Origin: Taibaiella koreensis
GTDB taxonomy: Bacteria; Bacteroidota; Bacteroidia; Chitinophagales; Chitinophagaceae
Length of the DNA stretch: 64,000 nucleotides
Assembly (NCBI RefSeq): GCF_003545715.1
Contig: NZ_QVNU01000005.1
Location: 186,001-250,000, forward strand
Reading direction: 5' to 3'
Below the pieces are notes generated by a model. That model made no database searches. It was not told the DNA's origin and saw only the letters and a list, made by a program, of their open reading frames with translations. The position numbers and the translations under genes are program-made. Positions 1 through 8,118 of this stretch are shown here, piece after piece. Position 1 is the stretch's first letter. Every line of letters begins with the position of its first letter.

Positions 1-1359
1 CCCGACAATACCAGGATAACGCTCAACGGCGTGGAGAACGGATTTGTACAGCAGATCACCAGCCCCGATGGTATGAGCCGCCGCTGGGAGCACAACAGCG
101 ACCGCGACCTGAGCGGCTACCTCAATCTGAGTTATGATCACAGGATTGCCGGTATTCCCATAGAATGGAAGCTGGGCGGGCTGTACCGCGATAAGCAAAG
201 AACCAATTTCTATAACCAATACCAGTTTACCCCACTCAATACCAAAGCGCAATATGGCGTCGACTTTACCGACTACAGCGATATCGATTGGTACCTGGGC
301 ACGCCGAAAGGCAGCGTGGGCTCAGCGCTTAATTACGATGCTTATGAGAAGATAACTGCCGGCTTCTTGCGCTTTAAGCTACAGGCAGCGATGTTGGAGG
401 TCACCGGCGGTGTAAGGATCGAGCATACCGATCAGGGCTATGCAATGCTGTCGCAGGCCGGCGAAGACCATCCTACGGGCAACCAGGTATACACCGATGT
501 ATTGCCCAGCCTGCATTTCCGCTATATGCCGTCGCCCGCGACCAATATACGGGCCTCTTATTACCGGGCCATCAACCGGCCGGGCTTCTTCGAGATCGTT
601 CCCTATAAGATCGTAGAAGAAGACTACCAGGAACGCGGCAACTATAATCTGCAGCATGCTATTGCCGACAATATCGACCTGCGCTATGAGCTGTTTCCCA
701 GGGCCGGCGAAATGCTGATGGCCGGTGTATTCTACAAGCATATTCAGAATCCCATCGAATATACTTTGCAGCTCGATCCTGTACGCCAGCAGGACGTATA
801 CTATGCGCCGGGCAACTATGGCAATGCCAACAACTATGGCCTGGAGCTCGATTTTATCAAGTATTTTCAAAAATTCGGCGTCAAAGGCAATTATACCTAC
901 ACCCATTCCCGCATTACCACCAATAAATTTGAACGCATCAGGAATGCCCAGGGCGATCTCGCGCCGTCAACGGTCATGCAGAGCCGTCCGCTGTACGGAC
1001 AAGCCGCACACATTGCCAACCTTTCACTATTATACAAGGATGCGCAACATGGCTGGGATGCGCAGCTGGCGGCCAATTACACCGGCGACCGTATCGTCAC
1101 TATATCCCAGTTCCTCGATCGCGACATCTGGCAAAAAGGCTTTGTGCAACTCGATTGCTCTGTCGAAAAGACCTTCAAAAACCACATCGGGATCTTTGCC
1201 AAGGTGAATAATATCCTGAATACGCCCATGCAAACCTATATCAAAGGGCAAACCGCAGTAAATGCAGGCGTTCCCGATCAGGACATGGACGGCAATACCA
1301 TGATCCAGAAAGATCTTTATCAGCGCTCCTACCTGTTGGGACTACGTTACAAGCTATAA
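1..1359 (+). CDS. TonB-dependent outer membrane receptor, C-terminal part (5' end outside window)
   Basis: The reading frame is open from the first base, so the start lies upstream and only about 452 C-terminal residues are present. The visible part is a run of amphipathic beta strands rich in aromatic residues and Asn/Tyr turns, with the motif RASYYRAINRPGF followed by long extracellular loops, and it ends in GLRYKL. This is typical of the barrel of Bacteroidota TonB-dependent receptors of the CarboxypepD-plug kind. Such receptors import a bound ligand across the outer membrane using TonB energy. No SusD-like partner follows; the next genes are a beta-helix lipoprotein and a phytase, so the ligand may be a phosphorylated compound (inference). 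The GTG at position 31 is an internal valine codon, not a start. Confidence 0.88.
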   Translation, partial: PDNTRITLNGVENGFVQQITSPDGMSRRWEHNSDRDLSGYLNLSYDHRIAGIPIEWKLGGLYRDKQRTNFYNQYQFTPLNTKAQYGVDFTDYSDIDWYLGTPKGSVGSALNYDAYEKITAGFLRFKLQAAMLEVTGGVRIEHTDQGYAMLSQAGEDHPTGNQVYTDVLPSLHFRYMPSPATNIRASYYRAINRPGFFEIVPYKIVEEDYQERGNYNLQHAIADNIDLRYELFPRAGEMLMAGVFYKHIQNPIEYTLQLDPVRQQDVYYAPGNYGNANNYGLELDFIKYFQKFGVKGNYTYTHSRITTNKFERIRNAQGDLAPSTVMQSRPLYGQAAHIANLSLLYKDAQHGWDAQLAANYTGDRIVTISQFLDRDIWQKGFVQLDCSVEKTFKNHIGIFAKVNNILNTPMQTYIKGQTAVNAGVPDQDMDGNTMIQKDLYQRSYLLGLRYKL

Positions 1360-1404
1360 CTCATTTACATTTTTCAATCCATTTTATTTAAACATTACGA
1401 CAAA

Positions 1405-2658
1405 ATGAAAACGCGTAACCTCCTTTGCTGCACTGCCGCAGCGGTATTACTGATGGCCAGCTGCTCCAAGAAAAGCGATCCCACACCTGATCCGGAGCCT
1501 ACTCCTACCGATTCTACGCTTTCCGGAGAAGTATTCGGTACCTGGACCAAAAACAGCACCTATCATATAACCGGCGATATTATTATTCCGGAAAACAAAA
1601 GCCTGACCATCGAAGAAGGCACCAAGGTGATCTTTGACGCCGGCGCCAAGCCCGAGATGCTGGTAAAGGGTAACCTGTACTGCCTCGGCACCGAGGCGGC
1701 ACCAGTGATCTTTACCGTACCCGACGATAAGAAACAACAATGGGGCGAGCAATGGGGCGGTATCCTGTGCGGACCTACCTGCGCCGAGCTGCTGCTCGAC
1801 CATGTGATCCTGGAACAAGGCGGTAATGTGACCACCGAAGCTTCCGCATCTGTAAAAGCACAATTTTACAAAGCTGAGGCCGGCGAGCATGTGCCTGCCT
1901 TATGGTATGGCGGTTCGGGCAAAGTAGTTGTAACCAACAGCACGATCCGCAACTTCAACGAAGATGCATTCTATATCGAAGGTGGCGACGTGCTGATCGA
2001 TCACAATACTTTTTATACCACAGGTATTGCCAATGGCGAAGCCGTAAACATCAAGTCCGGCGTTTATGCCGACGTCGCGTTCAACCTGATCTACAGCCCC
2101 AATACCAATGGCATGAAGCTGTCTAACTCAGGCGACCGTCCGCGCCAGGCTTATGTAAAAGGCTACAACAATACCATGATCAATTGCGGCTGGAGAAGAC
2201 CTACCACCAAAGGCGGTTCCATCTGGCTGGAAAAAGGTATCCGTGCTGACCTGTTCAACAACCTGCTGGCCAATGATCGCTACGGCATCAAGAGGGACGC
2301 CAGCAATCCGGAAGACAATCGCTCTGTAATCGCCAATACATTGTACTATGGTCATACCGCCGAAGCGGTGGCCCAGTTCCAGCCTTCTACCGACATCATA
2401 GCCGGTACCAACGATATTGTCTCTGCCACTACAGGAGCCAATGATCCCAAGTTTGTGAGCTATCCGCTGGACAATGATATGGCCAACGGCGCTTTCAATA
2501 CCAGCTGGGACTTCCATCTGCAAAGCGGTTCACCGGCGCTGAATCATGGTAAAACAGATTTTACCCCACATTTTGCCACCGGTATCAGCTTTACCATTGG
2601 CAAGAGCTACAGCTCACCTGCCCCTGCGACCTATATCGGCGCGCTGGGTAGCAAATAG
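1405..2658 (+). CDS. Lipoprotein with right-handed beta-helix domain
   Basis: 417 residues. The N terminus is a lipoprotein signal peptide with lipobox LLMASC, then a Pro/Asp/Thr-rich linker (residues about 22-37) that would lift the domain off the membrane. The rest holds repeated strand-turn units (for example ITGDIIIPENKSLTIEEGTKVIF, shown here only as a family-like pattern, and the later STIRNFNEDAFYIEGGDVLI) that resemble a parallel beta-helix as in pectate lyase-like proteins. No catalytic residues can be assigned. It starts 45 bp after the TonB receptor stop and is probably in the same transcript. Its role is unknown; a surface ligand-binding or polymer-binding partner of the receptor is possible. 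Confidence 0.8.
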   Translation: MKTRNLLCCTAAAVLLMASCSKKSDPTPDPEPTPTDSTLSGEVFGTWTKNSTYHITGDIIIPENKSLTIEEGTKVIFDAGAKPEMLVKGNLYCLGTEAAPVIFTVPDDKKQQWGEQWGGILCGPTCAELLLDHVILEQGGNVTTEASASVKAQFYKAEAGEHVPALWYGGSGKVVVTNSTIRNFNEDAFYIEGGDVLIDHNTFYTTGIANGEAVNIKSGVYADVAFNLIYSPNTNGMKLSNSGDRPRQAYVKGYNNTMINCGWRRPTTKGGSIWLEKGIRADLFNNLLANDRYGIKRDASNPEDNRSVIANTLYYGHTAEAVAQFQPSTDIIAGTNDIVSATTGANDPKFVSYPLDNDMANGAFNTSWDFHLQSGSPALNHGKTDFTPHFATGISFTIGKSYSSPAPATYIGALGSK

Positions 2659-2790
2659 TGATCCCATTTTTCTGTAAGATCCGGCTTTCCGGCAGGTTGT
2701 TCAGCCTTTCAGTGTATACCGGGAAATTGAGTGCAACCCGCCTGAACGACCAGACGACCTCCCGGAGCGCCGGTTTAAAAGACAAGACAC

Positions 2791-3867
2791 ATGAACCAGA
2801 AAATAGTGCTGCTGGCCGGCGCCTGCCTGGTGCTGTACAGCGCCTGCACACAAGCCAAAGGCAATAATGAAAAAAGTAAAGCACCGGTAGCTTCTCAGGC
2901 GATCAAACCAAGTATTGTGACCGATCCTGTTGGATACGACACCGACGATCCTGCCATATGGATCAATGCCGCCGATACGGCCCGCAGCCTGATCATAGGC
3001 ACAGACAAGGATACCGATGGCGGCTTGTATGTATTTGACCTGCGCGGCAAGATCGTAAATAAGGTGACTGGTCTCAAGCGCCCCAATAATGTAGACATCG
3101 CTTATGGCCTGCCATTGAACGGCAAACCCACGGATATCGCCGTAGCGACGGAAAGAGAAACCAATAGGCTCCGTATCTTCAGCCTGCCCGATATGAAACC
3201 TGTAGATGACGGCGGCATAGAAGTCTTTAGCGGTGAAGCGGCGCGCGGCCCTATGGGCATCGCCTTATATACCCGTCCTTCCGACAAAGCGATCTTCGCT
3301 ATTGTCGGCCGTAAATCGGGGCCCGCCGACGGTTACCTGTGGCAGTACCGGCTGGAAGATGATGGCAGCGGTGCTGTAAAAGCCACACGGGTAAGGCAGT
3401 TTGGTAAATACAGCGGTAAAAAAGAGATCGAATCCATAGCCGTGGACAATGCCCTTGGCTATGTCTATTATTCCGACGAGCAATGCGGCGTACATAAGTA
3501 CGAGGCCGACCCCGGCAAAGGAAATACAGAGCTTGCCTTATTTGCTACGGCCGGCTTCGTTTCCGATCATGAGGGCATTTCGATCTATCCTGCATCCGGC
3601 GCCACCGGTTATATCCTGGTGTCCAACCAGCAGAAGAACAGCTTTATGGTCTATCCCCGGGAAGGTAGCAAGGGCAATGCCCATGCGCATCCCCTCCTGG
3701 CCGAGATCCCGGTATCGACCATTGAAAGCGATGGATCCGATGTAACCGCAGTGAACCTGGGCAGGGCATTTCCGAAAGGACTTTTCGTGGCCATGAGCAA
3801 CGGTAAGGTATTCCATTATTACGATTGGCGCGACGTGCAAAGGGTTATCGACGCACAGAAAAAATAA
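2791..3867 (+). CDS. Beta-propeller phytase (3-phytase) lipoprotein
   Basis: 358 residues. A lipoprotein signal ends in LYSAC, so the mature protein is membrane-anchored and probably periplasmic or surface exposed. The domain fits beta-propeller phytases, which hydrolyse inositol hexakisphosphate in a calcium-dependent way. Visible family motifs are DTDDPAIW near residue 50, DGGLYVFDLRGK, the NNVDIAYG strand, ETNRLRIF, and the DHEGISIY calcium-site region. Length matches a single six-bladed propeller. It follows the beta-helix lipoprotein by 132 bp and the TonB receptor, an arrangement reported for beta-propeller phytases in Gram-negative bacteria. Substrate is inferred from family membership; another phosphate ester cannot be excluded. 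Confidence 0.85.
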   Translation: MNQKIVLLAGACLVLYSACTQAKGNNEKSKAPVASQAIKPSIVTDPVGYDTDDPAIWINAADTARSLIIGTDKDTDGGLYVFDLRGKIVNKVTGLKRPNNVDIAYGLPLNGKPTDIAVATERETNRLRIFSLPDMKPVDDGGIEVFSGEAARGPMGIALYTRPSDKAIFAIVGRKSGPADGYLWQYRLEDDGSGAVKATRVRQFGKYSGKKEIESIAVDNALGYVYYSDEQCGVHKYEADPGKGNTELALFATAGFVSDHEGISIYPASGATGYILVSNQQKNSFMVYPREGSKGNAHAHPLLAEIPVSTIESDGSDVTAVNLGRAFPKGLFVAMSNGKVFHYYDWRDVQRVIDAQKK

Positions 3868-3898
3868 GCTTTTTCGTTTCTTGTTTTATATTGAGCAG

Positions 3899-3931
3899 GA
3901 GCTGCCCCTTTGAGGCAGCTTCTTTCTATTT
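3899..3931 (+). terminator. Terminator after phytase gene
   Basis: A 7-bp stem AGCTGCC/GGCAGCT (3900-3906 with 3914-3920) with loop CCTTTGA is followed by a T-rich stretch. It lies 32 bp after the phytase stop and would end the receptor/beta-helix/phytase transcript. Confidence 0.7.
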
Positions 3932-4108
3932 ATAGAGAGCCTTCAGCGATGGCATAACCCGCACATCCAGTAAGCCATTCTCCCCGGTACCGGATGCTTT
4001 TCAAAGGAAAGCATCAGACTATATGCACATTTATCAATCCATGACCAGAGGATATAAACGGAAAATACACAGTAGTCAAATACATAGCGTCAATTTTATT
4101 CCTGCGCA

Positions 4109-4116
4109 TATCTTTG
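4109..4116 (+). promoter_or_regulatory. Bacteroidota -7 promoter element
   Basis: TATCTTTG matches TAnnTTTG exactly, 30 bp before the ATG at 4147. No clear -33 TTTG is seen. The element overlaps a TTG at 4114, which shows that translation should start at 4147 rather than at the longer TTG form. Confidence 0.65.
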
Positions 4117-4146
4117 TGCATTATTTATCCAATCCATCCTTTTTCC

Positions 4147-6093
4147 ATGAGATCATTTTTACCTCTGGCCGGGCTCTTGCTGCTCCCGGCCTTCGCACAG
4201 GCGGCAACCTTAAGCGGCAGCGTACGCAACGACAACGATGGCATGATCAATGGCGTAGACGGAGCACCGCTTACCGGCATTACGGTCAACCTGCTCAATG
4301 CTGCCGGCAATACCCAGATCAGTAGTACTGTTACCGATGCTTCGGGAAGCTACAGCTTCACGGTAAGCGATAATAACAGCTATGTTGTGTCCATCGTACC
4401 TCCCTCCGGTTTCTTTTCCGTAAGCGCTACCGACGCAACGCCAACCGATACCCGTACGCAGGTAGCCGTGGCCGGTACAGATGTTACCAACATAGACTTT
4501 GGCCTGAATCAACCGCCGACAGCTTATAATGACTATTTCAATATCGCTCCGGGTTCCTCTTTTACGATACCCAATATACTGGCCAATGATATTGACCCCA
4601 ACGGCGGCACGCTTTCTCCGGACAGCGTTACGCTCATCTATCCGCTATCAACCGATATCACCAATATTATCTTCGACGCGCAGAACGACGCTATCGGCTA
4701 TACGAAGGAGAACGTAGGCAGCTGGTTGCTGAATACCAGCACCGGCGAGCTTACCTTCACCCCTGTGCCGGGCTATACAGGGGTTCCCGGAACCATCTAT
4801 TCTGTGACAGATAAAGCAGGGCTGACCAGCAACTGGGCCGGCCCAAACATCAACTATGTGAGGGGCTCGGTATATGACGATAATGATGCCGGCGTTCCCG
4901 ATGGCACAGGCCTGTCTGGTACTACGGTCAGGCTGTATACACCCGATGGGGCCACCTTGATCTCTGCGACGCTTACCGACGCTGCCGGCCATTACCAGTT
5001 TCCCACGCTGACACCAGGCGACTACCTGATCAAGGTAGTGCTGCCCGCGGGGTATCAAAATGTAGGCGCTACCGATGCCACGCCTACCGATGGTAGCGCT
5101 GCGGTAACGATTGGAGATATGGGTGCTAGCGGGATCGACTTCGGCATCAACCGACCCCCTACCGCCAATACCACAACAGCACCTACAGTCGACCCACCGA
5201 CCACCGACTCCTATATGCCTGTCGATGCAACCGGCTTTGGTGGCACCGATCCCAACAACGGCAATATCGATTCTATACGCATTACCGGCTTCCCCACCAA
5301 TACCAACCGCTTTACTGTTGGCAATACAACTTATTATCCCAGCCTGGCAAACCTGCCTGCAGGCTGCTCTGATTGCGCCGTATTTCCCGCAGAGGGCATT
5401 GCCGTGGCGACCAATACCGCCGGCCAGCCGGCAGCTGCCCTTTCAGTAGACCCTTCGGGCAACACAGCAACCACCGTCGTTATCCCTTACGTTACGATCG
5501 ACAACGCCCATCTGACCTCAGATGCCCCGGGTTCGCTTACCCTGCCCTTCGGTACGCCATTGCCACTTACCTGGCACTATTTTTCAGCTGAAGCTTCGGG
5601 CAATGACGTGCTGTTGCATTGGGCCACTGTAACGGAAAGGAACACCGACCGGTTCGAAGTGGAATACGCCGTCGACGGCAGTCATTTCAGCAAGCTGGGC
5701 AGCATAAAAGCGGCAGGCGACAGCTATAAGGAAACGACTTACAGCCTGAAACATGAGCATGCCTCAGCTCTGGGCGCACAGGAACTGCATTACCGCATTA
5801 AACAGATAGACCGGGACGGCCGGTATACCTATAGTGAAGTGCGCATCGCCACGCTGAAAGCAGGCGCAGCCGCTGCAAGACTTTATCCCAACCCCATAGC
5901 TTCCGGTGGCAGCATTACGCTTACCAGCGATGCTATACAGAATATCGAAATATACAGCAGCACCGGCAGGCTGGTATTTAAGGGTCAATATAAAGGTGAA
6001 AAGCATGTGCAGATACTGACCGGACAGTGGTCTTCCGGTATGTACCAGGCACATATCAATGGCAGCCAGATCCTGAAATTTGTTGTACGGTAA
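4147..6093 (+). CDS. T9SS-secreted multi-domain surface protein (SdrD-B-like repeats)
   Basis: 648 residues from the ATG at 4147, which begins a clean signal peptide (MRSFLPLAGLLLLPAFAQA). Domain order: an SdrD B-like CNA fold (about 20-120, starting with SGSVRNDNDG), a cadherin/Ig-like 'ILANDIDPNGG' module (about 130-235), a second SdrD B-like unit with VYDDNDAGVPDG (about 240-340), a Thr/Pro-rich linker, then a fibronectin-like module common before sorting domains, and a type A T9SS C-terminal sorting domain (YPNPI ... LKFVVR). It is therefore probably exported and displayed on or released from the surface. The repeat and 'NDID' modules resemble those of the protein encoded at 55136-57247. 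No enzymatic motif is visible; adhesion or structure is likely. Confidence 0.82.
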   Translation: MRSFLPLAGLLLLPAFAQAATLSGSVRNDNDGMINGVDGAPLTGITVNLLNAAGNTQISSTVTDASGSYSFTVSDNNSYVVSIVPPSGFFSVSATDATPTDTRTQVAVAGTDVTNIDFGLNQPPTAYNDYFNIAPGSSFTIPNILANDIDPNGGTLSPDSVTLIYPLSTDITNIIFDAQNDAIGYTKENVGSWLLNTSTGELTFTPVPGYTGVPGTIYSVTDKAGLTSNWAGPNINYVRGSVYDDNDAGVPDGTGLSGTTVRLYTPDGATLISATLTDAAGHYQFPTLTPGDYLIKVVLPAGYQNVGATDATPTDGSAAVTIGDMGASGIDFGINRPPTANTTTAPTVDPPTTDSYMPVDATGFGGTDPNNGNIDSIRITGFPTNTNRFTVGNTTYYPSLANLPAGCSDCAVFPAEGIAVATNTAGQPAAALSVDPSGNTATTVVIPYVTIDNAHLTSDAPGSLTLPFGTPLPLTWHYFSAEASGNDVLLHWATVTERNTDRFEVEYAVDGSHFSKLGSIKAAGDSYKETTYSLKHEHASALGAQELHYRIKQIDRDGRYTYSEVRIATLKAGAAAARLYPNPIASGGSITLTSDAIQNIEIYSSTGRLVFKGQYKGEKHVQILTGQWSSGMYQAHINGSQILKFVVR

Positions 6094-6147
6094 ACCGCCC
6101 TGTCCCCTAGGATGCTCAGGCTAACAATATTTTCACAGCTAAAAGAC

Positions 6148-6180
6148 AAGGACCGTCCTAAAATAGGGGCGGTCCTTCCT
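6148..6180 (+). terminator. Terminator after T9SS surface protein gene
   Basis: Stem AAGGACCG (6148-6155) pairs with CGGTCCTT (6170-6177), with further CCTA/TAGG pairing in the loop, followed by a pyrimidine-rich tail. It sits 54 bp after the stop at 6093. Confidence 0.7.
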
Positions 6181-6245
6181 TCATTAACGAAAATCAATTT
6201 ACCTTCACGGCCTGCGACAATTTGTACTACGCTAAACATTCCTTT

Positions 6246-7397
6246 ATGCTGAGAAAACTGCTGTTCTGCTCCCTGATGCTTGCTGCCTGTAAAGGAAATG
6301 CCGGCGCACCCGATGCGACGGATAAAGAAGCTTCAACCGGAAGCCCTGATGCCGGGAAAACACTGGCTGGTCAATTTTTCCATCCCGATGCCCGGCTCAA
6401 TGCGATCGTTGATTCTATATTCCGTTCTTTGAGCCCCCGCGAGAAGGCGGCGCAACTGATCATGACAGCAAGCAGCACCTCGGAGAAGCTCGGTTACCCC
6501 TACAGCGCTGCCAAGGCGATGGTATTGCAGGATGTCGCCGCCAATATCGTTTTTCTTAAAGGACAATCGACCGAGTTCAGGCAAGAGACACGGGAACTTA
6601 ACCAGTTAAAGGCGGCCAAAGGAAAGCTGAAGCCGCTGTTTGCCTGCGATTGCGAGCCCACCCTGCTTCCCGGCAAATGGACCGATATTACCGGTATCAA
6701 GCCGGCCTCCGAACAAAAGGATGCAGCAACCGTGACGGAAAACACGGAGAAGATTAATGAGATAGTGAAAAAAGCCGGTGTGCAGCTCAATTTTGCACCG
6801 GTAGTGGATATCGCACTCAATAAATCTGTGATCAATAAGCGATCCTTCGGCAGCGATCCGGAAGAGATCAGCACTTTATCGCAGCAATTCGTAGCCACAT
6901 CGCAAGAGGCGGGTATCGGGGCTACTTTAAAGCATTTTCCCGGTCACGGCGCCGTCAAAGGCGACTCACATAAGCAGTCTGTGTTCATCGATGGCGAGCT
7001 TACCGAACTGCCGACCTTTAAGAGCATTATCCAGTCGGCCACCCCACCGGTTGCCGTCATGGTAGGCCATATTATTGTGAAGAACAACAAGCACTATAAC
7101 ACCGATGGTCTTCCGGCTACCCTGTCCCGTGTGATTGTGACCGACCTGTTGCGCAACCAGCTTCGGTTTGAAGGCATTATCACTACCGATGCCCTGAACA
7201 TGGAGGCGGCAGCCAAGGTACCCGACGCAGACTGGAAAGCCGTACAGGCAGGCATCGACCTGGTATTGATGCCTAAGGATGCTGCTGCATTGAACAAAAA
7301 GATCGTAGCGGCGCTTTCGGGCAATGACGCGCTTAGCCGGCAGCTGGAGACCTCTATCAAAAGGATCATCCGTTATAAAGTAGTCAGCGCTCAGTAA
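6246..7397 (+). CDS. Glycoside hydrolase family 3 lipoprotein (NagZ-like beta-N-acetylhexosaminidase)
   Basis: 383 residues from the ATG at 6246; a longer TTG form from 6222 would put eight residues in front of the signal and is less likely. The N terminus is a lipoprotein signal with lipobox LMLAAC. The family 3 TIM barrel is clear: KHFPGHG followed by GDSH (the His/Asp general-acid loop typical of NagZ-type enzymes) and the nucleophile region TTDALNM. Family members remove N-acetylglucosamine from peptidoglycan fragments or other glycans. Unlike cytoplasmic NagZ, this one is lipidated and hence acts outside the cytoplasm. It is shorter than two-domain Bacteroidota homologues fused to a beta-lactamase domain. 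The gene at 7411 follows after 13 bp. Confidence 0.83.
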   Translation: MLRKLLFCSLMLAACKGNAGAPDATDKEASTGSPDAGKTLAGQFFHPDARLNAIVDSIFRSLSPREKAAQLIMTASSTSEKLGYPYSAAKAMVLQDVAANIVFLKGQSTEFRQETRELNQLKAAKGKLKPLFACDCEPTLLPGKWTDITGIKPASEQKDAATVTENTEKINEIVKKAGVQLNFAPVVDIALNKSVINKRSFGSDPEEISTLSQQFVATSQEAGIGATLKHFPGHGAVKGDSHKQSVFIDGELTELPTFKSIIQSATPPVAVMVGHIIVKNNKHYNTDGLPATLSRVIVTDLLRNQLRFEGIITTDALNMEAAAKVPDADWKAVQAGIDLVLMPKDAAALNKKIVAALSGNDALSRQLETSIKRIIRYKVVSAQ

Positions 7398-7410
7398 TAC
7401 TTTAATCCAT

Positions 7411-7797
7411 ATGAAAGATTATAAGAAATATTTTATTATCCCTGCCACGCCGGAAGCGGTATACCTGGCGCTCACCACACCGCATACGATACGCCTGTGG
7501 ACTGGCGAAGCGGCTGAAATGAGCACAGAACCCGGATCTGAATTCTCGTTGTTTGACGGCAGCATAGAAGGCCGCAACCTCGAATTTGAAGCAAGCAGCA
7601 AGATCGTGCAGGAATGGTATTTCGGCGACGAAGAAGAAACGCCGTCAATTGTTACCATCAAGTTGCATGAACATAAGGATGGTACATCGGTGGAGCTTCG
7701 CCACAGTAATATACCAGACGAAGCATACGACGATATGGTGGAAGGCTGGAATGAGGTCTATTTCGAAGCGTTGCGTGAATTTTTTGAAGAAGAATAA
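7411..7797 (+). CDS. SRPBCC/AHSA1-like domain protein
   Basis: 128 residues, cytoplasmic, with no signal peptide. The pattern KKYFIIPATPEAVYLALTTP at the start, the central GSEFSLFDGSIEGRN and the final Trp-containing helix (MVEGWNEVYFEALREFFEE) fit the START-like fold of the Activator of Hsp90 ATPase homologue 1 family. Members bind hydrophobic ligands or act as small co-chaperones; no specific ligand can be inferred. It starts 13 bp after the family 3 glycosidase and is probably co-transcribed, although the products act in different compartments. Confidence 0.8.
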   Translation: MKDYKKYFIIPATPEAVYLALTTPHTIRLWTGEAAEMSTEPGSEFSLFDGSIEGRNLEFEASSKIVQEWYFGDEEETPSIVTIKLHEHKDGTSVELRHSNIPDEAYDDMVEGWNEVYFEALREFFEEE

Positions 7798-7820
7798 TTG
7801 GCAGATTAAACCAGATGCAG

Positions 7821-7847
7821 AAAAGCCGGTCTATTGGGCCGGCTTTT
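7821..7847 (+). terminator. Terminator after SRPBCC gene
   Basis: Perfect 9-bp stem AAAAGCCGG/CCGGCTTTT with loop TCTATTGGG, 23 bp after the stop at 7797. The flanking A and T runs make it usable from both strands. Confidence 0.85.
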
Positions 7848-8009
7848 GTATTGTATAGACAGACGCGATACAGTTTATCAATAAATTCAATAACCGCTAT
7901 AAATAACTGAAAATTAACAGAGATTAAGTCCGTTATTTATAACCACACACTGATTTAAGTCAATAAATTTGGGTTATCATACAAGAATAGCGCAAAAAGG
8001 CCCGTTAAC

Positions 8010-8029
8010 ATTTAAACAAACGTTTAATT
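8010..8029. promoter_or_regulatory. Operator-like palindrome upstream of the RND efflux operon
   Basis: ATTTAAAC (8010-8017), spacer AAAC, GTTTAATT (8022-8029) form an inverted repeat with 7 of 8 positions symmetric. It ends 16 bp before the -7 element at 8046 and so covers the expected -33 region. That position suits a TetR-type repressor site, common at RND efflux operons, but no regulator gene is adjacent. The rest of 7848-8118 is AT-rich, holds a second possible -7 (TAAATTTG at 7964-7971), and shows no gene. Confidence 0.5.
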
Positions 8030-8045
8030 AATTTTTGATAGTTCG

Positions 8046-8053
8046 TATCTTTG
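8046..8053 (+). promoter_or_regulatory. -7 promoter element of the RND efflux operon
   Basis: TATCTTTG matches the Bacteroidota TAnnTTTG element and lies 65 bp before the ATG at 8119. A good -33 TTTG at the usual spacing is not seen, which would fit a regulated promoter. Confidence 0.6.
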
Positions 8054-8118
8054 CGCCCGGCCGGTACTTCTATTATACTATCTGAAGTATCTAAAAGTTC
8101 AAATAATCCAATATCCTG

